Shown: positions 58,396 through 64,000 of the stretch, piece by piece | How the letters are laid out: every line of letters begins with the position of its first letter | Numbering within the stretch: the stretch's first letter is position 1 | From: Microbacterium sp. EST19A | Lineage (GTDB): Bacteria; Actinomycetota; Actinomycetes; Actinomycetales; Microbacteriaceae | DNA length: 64,000 nt | Direction of reading: 5' to 3' | Assembly (NCBI RefSeq): GCF_019969685.1 | Contig: NZ_JAHXYZ010000001.1 | Location: forward strand, 372,001-436,000 | Notes under the pieces: model-generated | Database searches by the model: none | Seen by the model: only the letters and a program-made list of their open reading frames with translations | Told to the model about the DNA's origin: nothing | Position numbers and translations under genes: made by a program

Positions 58396-59553
58396 TCAGA
58401 GGCGCAAAGGTTCGCGGATGCTGCGCACCTCGGCATCCGCGATGTCGATCCAGGATCGGGATGCCGCGGAACGCGCGACGGCGTCGACGATGCGCGCCGA
58501 GCGGAGGCCGTCCGCGAAGTCGGGAAGCCCCTCCGGATTGTCGCCCCGGATGGCGGCAAACGTGTCGGCGACGAAGGCTGTGAAGCAGTCCTGGTACCCC
58601 TGGGCATGCCCCGCCGGGAGGTAGGCGAGACGATTCTGGTCCGGCGACATCGGCGCCGTCCCCCGGGCGATGATGCGTGCTCCGTCGGCCGCGCCGAGCC
58701 ACGCCGTCTCCGGCTGCTCCTGGTCGAAGACCGCGGAGCCCTCCGCGCCGTCGAGCTCGAACCAGAGCCGGTTGCGGCGGCCGGCCGCGACCTGCGACAC
58801 GACGACGTTCGCCGGCACGCCGGCGTCGGTCACGAAGGTCGCGATGGCGACGTCCTCCGTCGTCACCCTGGCCGTACGGGCTCCGGCATCGGCGAGCGAG
58901 AACGAGGCCGCCGAGGCCACCGGACGCTCCGGCACCGCGATCGAGAACACGGCGCTCGCGGACGCGAGGCGCTCACCGCTGACGAACTCCACCAGGTCGC
59001 ACCAGTGCGAGCCGATGTCGGCAAAGGCGCGGGAGACACCGCCGGTCGTGTCGTCGACCCGCCAGTTCCCGGCATCCGGCGACAGCATCCAATCCTGCGT
59101 GTACGAACCGTGCAGTGCGTTCCACCGCCCGAACGACCCGGACAGTCGTCGCGCCCGCAACTCCCGCACCACCGGGTGGTACCGGTAGACGAAGGGCACC
59201 GTTGCGACGAGCCCCGATGACGCCGCGAGATCGACGAGACGCACGGCACCCTCGACGGATGTCGCCAGCGGCTTCTCGCAGATGACGTGCCGGCCGGCGC
59301 GCAGCACGGCCTCGCTGTAGGCGACGTGCGTGCCGTTCGGCGTGCAGACGTGCACGACGTCGACATCGGCTCTCAGGAGCGCGTCCAGGTCCCGGAATTC
59401 GACGGCGTCCCAGGCGTCCGCGATCGCGGCCGCCCTCCCGGGACGCGAGCCGAGGAAGCCGACCACCTCGCCGCCGGCCGCCCGGACCGCCCGCGCGTGG
59501 ACGGTCGCGATCATGCCGCTGCCGATGATGGCGGAGCGGATACCTCGTGTCAT
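58396..59553 (-). CDS. Gfo/Idh/MocA-family oxidoreductase
   Basis: 385 aa. Rossmann loop IIGSGMIATVHARAV, VVHVCTPNGTHVAYSEAVLRAGRHVICEKPLA with the catalytic Lys in EKP, and the DIGSHWCDLVEFVSGE helix with the catalytic Asp and His. Dehydrogenases of this fold oxidise or reduce sugar and inositol carbons with NAD(P). Last gene in the MFS-isomerase-GMC operon, separated by a hairpin from the GMC gene. Likely substrate: a keto-sugar made by the GMC flavoenzyme. Confidence 0.88.
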   Translation of the reverse strand: MTRGIRSAIIGSGMIATVHARAVRAAGGEVVGFLGSRPGRAAAIADAWDAVEFRDLDALLRADVDVVHVCTPNGTHVAYSEAVLRAGRHVICEKPLATSVEGAVRLVDLAASSGLVATVPFVYRYHPVVRELRARRLSGSFGRWNALHGSYTQDWMLSPDAGNWRVDDTTGGVSRAFADIGSHWCDLVEFVSGERLASASAVFSIAVPERPVASAASFSLADAGARTARVTTEDVAIATFVTDAGVPANVVVSQVAAGRRNRLWFELDGAEGSAVFDQEQPETAWLGAADGARIIARGTAPMSPDQNRLAYLPAGHAQGYQDCFTAFVADTFAAIRGDNPEGLPDFADGLRSARIVDAVARSAASRSWIDIADAEVRSIREPLRL

Positions 59554-59576
59554 CGTCTCTCCCTTCGTCGATGGCG

Positions 59577-59604
59577 GGCGGATGCCGGAGGCCCGGCATC
59601 CGCC
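59577..59604 (-). terminator. hairpin between GMC and Gfo/Idh genes
   Basis: A 12-bp perfect stem (GGCGGATGCCGG with its complement) around AGGC, with one more pair outside. No T-run, so it is more likely an attenuator or mRNA stabiliser within the operon than a full stop. Confidence 0.6.
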
Positions 59605-59613
59605 CCGTCCGGG

Positions 59614-61161
59614 TCAGCGCGCGGCTGACGTCTCCGTGGCGAACTCTGCGGCGAGAGACGCCGCGAGTTCCGTCGCCGCGCGCCAGGCGAGCGCGACGGT
59701 CGTGAGCGTCGGGTTCGCCGCGGTCGAAGTCGGGATCACGCCGTTGCCTCCGACATACAGGTTCTCGACGCCCCAGACCCGCAGCCGCTCGTCGCACACG
59801 GAGTTGCCGTCATCGACCGCACCCATCCGTACCGTGCCCTGATAGTGCAGCGACGACCCGCCGGCGGCGAGCGTCGGCTCCTCGACGAGCATGCCGATGC
59901 GTTCGGCCGACCGGATCGAGTTCGCCCGCATCTCGGCGATGGTCTCCAGATCGCGCTCGGTGCGCGCGTACCGGATCGACATCTTCGGCATGCCGTAGAA
60001 GTCCGTCTCCGTCTCGCTGAACTCGACGGCGTCCTCGTAGCGGACGTCCTTCGCGGCGTACCAGGCGAGGATGCCGAGGCGCATCGCCGCCGCATCGTCA
60101 CCCATCGCGAGGGCGTACGGCGAACCGGCGAGCGCCATGACGCCGCCCTGCATGGGTCGTGCATCCGAGAACGGGATCAGCACGTAGCCGAGCGCCTTCG
60201 GATCGCGATCGAACGCCGCCGGATCGAACTCGTCGGACAGCTGCACGAACGAGGCCATCTGGAAATGCTCGTTGAGGTGGTGGCCGAGTGCGTCGGGACG
60301 GACGCCGGAGGCGAACAGCACCTGCGGTGTGCGCAGACCGTCGGCGCACACGACCACGCGTGCCGCGCGGACGGTGTAGATCTCACCGCTGACGCGGTCC
60401 TCGAGTTCCGCACCCACGGCGACGCCGTTCTCGACGACGACCCGCCGGGCGAGCGTCTGCGGTCGCAGCTCGAATCCCGGCACGGATTCCTCGATGTCGC
60501 CGAGGATCGCCCCGGTGCCCGAGAACGTCAGGCGGTCGCCCTCCCAGTGGGTCGCGCTGGGCATGAAGCCCACCGGGGTGAGCCCCGGGCCGTCGAACTC
60601 ATCGGCCATCGCCGCATAGATCTCGGCGGCGAGGCCGGTCCCGGGAGGAGCCTGCACGGTGACGCCGAGCACCTCCTCCGCGTGCGACAGCGCCGCATCC
60701 ATCTCGTCCTCGGGGATGAACGGGATCCGCTCCGACTGATGCGGACGCGGGGTGGAAGTGCCCCAGTGGATGCCCATCCCGCCCACTCCGGTCGACATGC
60801 TCGCGGCGGGCAGGCCCACCTCGCCCTCGCGCAGCATCGGCCGCGAGTCGACGAAATGCAGGCCGGGGAGAATCGTCTGGCGGAACTCGAGGCTGGGATC
60901 GAGACCCTCGGCGATGTCGAGCAGCGCGGCGGCGCGCTCGACACCGGCGTCGGGACCCTGAGTCAGGAGCTGGGCTGCGGCCCGCTCCTCGTCGTCCATG
61001 TTCTGCGTGTGATTGCCCCGTGCGCCCGGCACCCGGGGACCGAGCTCGACCATGAGGATGCGCGCCTGCGGAACGAGTTCGCCGAGGGTGCGTGCGTACA
61101 TCGATCCCGCGGGACCGCTGCCCACGATGAGGACGTCGACGTCATCGTTGCGCGCGCTCAT
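59614..61161 (-). CDS. GMC flavoprotein oxidoreductase, pyranose-oxidase / sugar 3-oxidase type
   Basis: 515 aa. FAD loop LIVGSGPAGSMYARTLGE near residue 10. GGMGIHWGTSTPRPH aligns with the pyranose 2-oxidase segment that carries its FAD-linked His, and the C-terminal catalytic pair is visible: His in SSLHYQGTVRMG and Asn in STAANPTLTTVALAW, preceded by VENLYVGGNGVIP. This is the arrangement of pyranose oxidases and of the C-glycoside 3-oxidase CarA described from Microbacterium. It would oxidise a sugar hydroxyl of a glycoside. ATG 61161 overlaps the isomerase stop; a Sec or Tat signal is absent. Confidence 0.85.
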   Translation of the reverse strand: MSARNDDVDVLIVGSGPAGSMYARTLGELVPQARILMVELGPRVPGARGNHTQNMDDEERAAAQLLTQGPDAGVERAAALLDIAEGLDPSLEFRQTILPGLHFVDSRPMLREGEVGLPAASMSTGVGGMGIHWGTSTPRPHQSERIPFIPEDEMDAALSHAEEVLGVTVQAPPGTGLAAEIYAAMADEFDGPGLTPVGFMPSATHWEGDRLTFSGTGAILGDIEESVPGFELRPQTLARRVVVENGVAVGAELEDRVSGEIYTVRAARVVVCADGLRTPQVLFASGVRPDALGHHLNEHFQMASFVQLSDEFDPAAFDRDPKALGYVLIPFSDARPMQGGVMALAGSPYALAMGDDAAAMRLGILAWYAAKDVRYEDAVEFSETETDFYGMPKMSIRYARTERDLETIAEMRANSIRSAERIGMLVEEPTLAAGGSSLHYQGTVRMGAVDDGNSVCDERLRVWGVENLYVGGNGVIPTSTAANPTLTTVALAWRAATELAASLAAEFATETSAAR

Positions 61162-62102
61162 GCGCGGACCTCGGCCGCCTCGCGAGCGACCTCGAGCACG
61201 CGCGCGCTCTTGGCCCACGGATCGCCTCCCGACCCCTCGTACTCGATCGTGAGCGGGCCGTCGAAGCCGTGATCCCGGAGGATCCCGATCGCGCGGCCGA
61301 GATCCACCGGGCGGACGACACCCTCGTCATCGACGTCGTGCGCCTTGACGTGTACGAGCTCGGCGCGCGGCGCCAGGGCCTCGATCCCGGCGTAGACCGA
61401 CGTGAGATCGACGTTCTCGAGGAGCGCGACCGGATCGATCTCGGGCGCGCCCGGCGGCTGGAACATGAGCGCCATCACGGGCTGCATCAGGGCGTCGAAG
61501 TTGCCCAGATCGAGCAGCAGCCCGAGATGCTCGGAGCCGACGGCGTCGAGCAGACCGAGCATCCAGTCCGGGTCGCTGCTCGGGCCGCCGTGGTTCTCGA
61601 CGAGCAGGCGCGCACCCTGTGCGGCGGCATGATCGCCGAGTTCGACCAGCGCCTCGACGAGGTGCACCGGCGGCTGTTCGCCGTGGTGCGGGCTGAAGGG
61701 AGACCCCGGGTTCACCCGCACGAAGCGGGCACCCATCTCGGCGAAGCGCGTGATCCAGCGCTTCAGCTCGGCCACATCCGCCGCGCGCTTCGCGTCATCG
61801 GCTTCGAGCAGGTCGCCGGCGTCGATCGCGACGTTCAGCAGACGCACACCGGATGCCGAGAGCCCCTCGGCGAACGCGTCGAGCTCGGGATCCTCCAGGC
61901 CGCCGCGGAACTGGAACGCGACCGTCTCGATCTGGTCGACGCCGAACGCCTCCTTCGCCCTCGCGGGGAACTCGGCGAGGGTGGTGAGGCTCTGGTACGG
62001 GAACGAGAAGGTCTTGGTCTCGCCCTCGGGATCGGTGAAGCTGAACTCGACCGGGCCGAGATGCTCGCGCACGCTGTACGACGACATGGACAGTGATGTC
62101 AT
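61158..62102 (-). CDS. TIM-barrel sugar isomerase/epimerase
   Basis: 314 aa of the xylose-isomerase-like TIM-barrel (AP endonuclease 2) family: IETVAFQFRGGLEDPELDAFAEGLSASGVRLLNVAID, RFVRVNPGSPFS, ARLLVENHGGPSSDP with a metal-ligand Glu, LGLLLDLGNFDAL, and LVHVKAHDVD. Metal-dependent isomerisation or epimerisation of a keto-sugar is the expected activity. It overlaps the GMC gene by 4 bp, so both act on the same substrate. No DUF6379 partner of C-glycoside deglycosidases is present in the window. Confidence 0.83.
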   Translation of the reverse strand: MTSLSMSSYSVREHLGPVEFSFTDPEGETKTFSFPYQSLTTLAEFPARAKEAFGVDQIETVAFQFRGGLEDPELDAFAEGLSASGVRLLNVAIDAGDLLEADDAKRAADVAELKRWITRFAEMGARFVRVNPGSPFSPHHGEQPPVHLVEALVELGDHAAAQGARLLVENHGGPSSDPDWMLGLLDAVGSEHLGLLLDLGNFDALMQPVMALMFQPPGAPEIDPVALLENVDLTSVYAGIEALAPRAELVHVKAHDVDDEGVVRPVDLGRAIGILRDHGFDGPLTIEYEGSGGDPWAKSARVLEVAREAAEVRA

Positions 62103-62140
62103 GGTGTTTCTCCTGTCAGGGGTGGGTCAGAGAGGGCGCG

Positions 62141-63466
62141 TCAGACGCCCGTCGGAACGGTGGTCGGCTCGTCGGCCTCGCGGGTGATCAGGGCCCAGCG
62201 CTTGTCTCCCTCGCGTCCGAGTTCCGGAAGGCGCAGCACGAACAGCGCACCGACGATCGCGAGCACCGCGAGCGTCGTGTAGAGAGCCCCGAACCCGCCG
62301 AGACCGAGCAGGAAGGGCGCGATGAGTGGGACGAACGACTGCGGGAGGGTGTTGGCCATGTTGATGATGGCGAAGTCCTTGCCGGCGTTCTCGGCGCTCG
62401 GCAGCATGCGCACGCAGAGTGCGCTGTCGATGGAGAAGAACAGCCCGGTGCCGACACCCAGGATCGCGACCGCGACGTAGACGACCTCGATCGTCTGCGC
62501 CGAGCCCTGCAGGATGAGCGCGCCAGCCCCGAGGATGCCGGCGGCGATGACGAAGGGCTTCTGCCGGCGGATGCGATCCGAGATCGGTCCGGCGACCACG
62601 CTCGTGACGGCGAGCAGGCCGACCGAGATCAGGGACAGCAGCAGAACCGTGCCGCCGACCTCCTCTGGCGAGATGCCGAAGCGGTCCATCAGGAAGAACG
62701 CGTTGTAGGTGCCGCTCGCGTAGGCGCAGGTGAGGAGGAAGCGCACCAGCCAGGCCCAGCCGAACGCCGGGTGCTTGCGCGGGTTCAGCCAGAACGAGAG
62801 CGCGAGCTGCTTGAGGTTCAGGCCCTCCTGGCCTGGAGCGGGGATGTGCTGCGGGTCTCGGAGCAGGAAGACGGCGACGATGCCCAGCACGATCGAGATC
62901 GCGGCGACGGTCCCCCACTGGGCGATCGGATCGGTCATGGTGCTGACTGCGGCGATGCCGGCAAGGGGCCCGACGGCGCCTGCCAGACCGACGAAGCCCG
63001 ACACGGTGCCGCGGCGGAACTTCGGTACCTGATCGGCGAGCAGAGCGCTGGTCGCGGCCTGCTGGAAGTTGAAGAGGGTCTGGGTGATGGCCCACACCAC
63101 GGCGACCTGCCAGATCTCGGTCGTGAAGGCGAAGGCGAAGACCGCGAGGGATCCGCCGATCGCGCCGGTCAGGATCCATGTGCGCCGCCGACCGAAGCGC
63201 CCGGCCGTCCGGTCGCTGATGCGGCCGGCGAGCGGGTTGGCGACGAGGGCGAACAGCGCGCCGATGCCCGTGATGAAACCGAACGCGGCAGCCGCGTCCG
63301 CGCCGGCGATCCGGGTGGTCTGCAGCGTGAGGAGAAGCTGCAGCGGGGTGAGTAGGGCGATCAGCGCTCCGACGTTCGACGAGAACATCGCGGCGATGAG
63401 GCGAGGCAGACGGGTCGCGGGCTGATCGGGTCGATCCTCGACGGCGACGTCGGATGGGGTCGTCAT
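62141..63466 (-). CDS. MFS transporter
   Basis: 441 aa, twelve helices. Loop motif GRISDRTAGRFGRRRTW after helix 2 and GPISDRIRRQKP between the halves. FWLNPRKHPAFGWAW in the middle loop and GKDFAIINMANTLPQS show that it is a paralogue of the MFS at 38012-39289. First gene of the operon; probably imports the glycoside or sugar oxidised by the GMC enzyme. Confidence 0.86.
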   Translation of the reverse strand: MTTPSDVAVEDRPDQPATRLPRLIAAMFSSNVGALIALLTPLQLLLTLQTTRIAGADAAAAFGFITGIGALFALVANPLAGRISDRTAGRFGRRRTWILTGAIGGSLAVFAFAFTTEIWQVAVVWAITQTLFNFQQAATSALLADQVPKFRRGTVSGFVGLAGAVGPLAGIAAVSTMTDPIAQWGTVAAISIVLGIVAVFLLRDPQHIPAPGQEGLNLKQLALSFWLNPRKHPAFGWAWLVRFLLTCAYASGTYNAFFLMDRFGISPEEVGGTVLLLSLISVGLLAVTSVVAGPISDRIRRQKPFVIAAGILGAGALILQGSAQTIEVVYVAVAILGVGTGLFFSIDSALCVRMLPSAENAGKDFAIINMANTLPQSFVPLIAPFLLGLGGFGALYTTLAVLAIVGALFVLRLPELGREGDKRWALITREADEPTTVPTGV

Positions 63467-63493
63467 GGCACTCCTTCGTGCAGATGAAAGTCA

Positions 63494-63524
63494 CTCCATA
63501 GTGGAAGTGACTCCCACTATGGAG
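63494..63524. promoter_or_regulatory. TetR-type operator with 11-bp arms
   Basis: CTCCATAGTGG (63494-63504) and CCACTATGGAG (63514-63524) form a perfect inverted repeat around a 9-base centre. AGTCACT and AGTGACT also repeat here. It lies 27 bases upstream of the MFS start, between this operon and the divergent tetR-type gene. Confidence 0.7.
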
Positions 63525-63564
63525 CTTGCCCCATGTTCCTGTCAACAACCTCGTGCATCCGACC

Positions 63565-63570
63565 TAGACT
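63565..63570 (+). promoter_or_regulatory. -10 box of the second tetR-type gene (leaderless)
   Basis: TAGACT is followed by exactly six bases (GCTGTC) and the GTG at 63577. Confidence 0.6.
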
Positions 63571-63576
63571 GCTGTC

Positions 63577-64000
63577 GTGGGACTGCGACAGATGAAGGCG
63601 GAACGCACGCGGCGACAGATCGCCGACGTGGCCGTCACGGCGTTCATCGAGCAGGGGTACGACGAGACCACGATGGAGCAGATCGCGGAGTCCGCGGAGA
63701 TCGGCACCTCCACGCTCTACCGCTACTTCCCCAGCAAAGAGCTGCTCATCCTCGAGCCCTTCTCCGAGGTGCTCGACTACGGACGATTCCTCCGCGACCG
63801 GCCGGCGGATGAACCCGTCGACGTCGCGCTCACGTCGGCGTTGCTCGATCTCGCGGACGAGTTCTCCGACGACAGTCGACGCATCCCGGAGATCCGCCGG
63901 ATCATCGACGCCTCCGCCGTGCCGCGCGCGCGACTGTGGGACATCTACCTCAGCAGCCGCGCCGACTTCGAGGTGGCCCTCGCCGAGCGCATGGGCAAGG
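63577..64000 (+). CDS. TetR-family transcriptional regulator (partial, runs off the window)
   Basis: First 141 codons are visible. HTH: RTRRQIADVAVTAFIEQGYDETTMEQIAESAEIGTSTLYRYFPSKELL, a good TetR match, then the ligand domain with LDLADEFSDDSRRIPEIRRIIDASA. GTG 63577 is leaderless. Divergent to the MFS-isomerase-GMC-Gfo/Idh operon with a strong inverted repeat between them, so it is the likely repressor of that operon. The C-terminus is outside the window. Confidence 0.9.
   Translation, partial: MGLRQMKAERTRRQIADVAVTAFIEQGYDETTMEQIAESAEIGTSTLYRYFPSKELLILEPFSEVLDYGRFLRDRPADEPVDVALTSALLDLADEFSDDSRRIPEIRRIIDASAVPRARLWDIYLSSRADFEVALAERMGK

Noticed and set aside
61158..62102. Calling the TIM-barrel protein a C-glycoside deglycosidase alpha subunit
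   Set aside because: No DUF6379 beta subunit gene is present in the window; an isomerase or epimerase role is the safer call.
1..64000. tRNA, rRNA, CRISPR arrays, insertion sequences or prophage
   Set aside because: I saw no cloverleaf-type genes, no spaced identical repeats of CRISPR size, no transposase or integrase motifs, and no phage structural genes.

Overview
The window is high-GC DNA with dense, directional gene packing, many ATGA/GTGA start-stop overlaps and several leaderless promoters. Gene content and the frequent GGATGCC/GCATCC codon pairs point to an actinobacterium of the Microbacteriaceae, most likely Microbacterium. That assignment is an inference from style and gene families. 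There are no rRNA or tRNA genes, CRISPR arrays, insertion sequences or phage genes. The whole window reads as chromosomal accessory metabolism: sulfur scavenging, sugar and polyol catabolism, glycoside hydrolysis and flavin redox chemistry.

Region 1 (1-6.6 kb) holds small stand-alone units: a DUF899 protein, an NADPH-FMN reductase divergent from an esterase, a GH114-like lipoprotein, three chained membrane-anchored proteins of unknown function and a multi-pass membrane protein. Region 2 (6.6-22.4 kb) is a sulfur and redox block. On the minus strand three flavin-dependent monooxygenases of the NtaA/SnaA/DszA/SsuD group are chained to an O-acetylhomoserine sulfhydrylase (metY). Divergent to it are DUF427, a DMT exporter, a second DUF427 and a short catalase. 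A complete peptide-type ABC transporter with a third DUF427 at the head of its operon follows, then a haem-oxygenase-like iron enzyme coupled to a CDGSH iron-sulfur protein.

Region 3 (22.4-38 kb) is the most interesting part: a compact regulon for an unidentified sugar or polyol. It contains a ribose-type ABC importer, two SDRs, three zinc-type alcohol dehydrogenases, a glycerol-kinase-like FGGY kinase with an altered substrate pocket, a split transketolase, a HAD phosphatase, a cupin phosphoglucose isomerase, an UlaG-like lactonase, a shikimate-dehydrogenase-like protein and an RpiR regulator. A GAAATTTC-type motif recurs in four of its promoter regions. The split transketolase plus FGGY kinase recalls the apulose-4-phosphate transketolase route of apiose catabolism, but the set of enzymes differs.

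Region 4 (38-42.4 kb) is a LacI-controlled unit of an MFS transporter and two HSL-type esterases. Region 5 (43-53.6 kb) is a galactoside unit: GH35 and GH42 beta-galactosidases, a large FAD oxidoreductase, a second RpiR regulator and a family-1 sugar ABC importer without its own ATPase. Region 6 (53.9-58.3 kb) holds an FMN reductase, an M55 D-aminopeptidase, and a TetR-controlled operon of a DUF308-like membrane protein, a flavoprotein disulfide reductase variant and an EthD protein. Region 7 (58.4-64 kb) is a TetR-flanked operon of an MFS transporter, a TIM-barrel isomerase, a pyranose-oxidase-like GMC flavoenzyme and a Gfo/Idh/MocA dehydrogenase. It resembles the oxidising half of C-glycoside or 3-keto-sugar catabolism.
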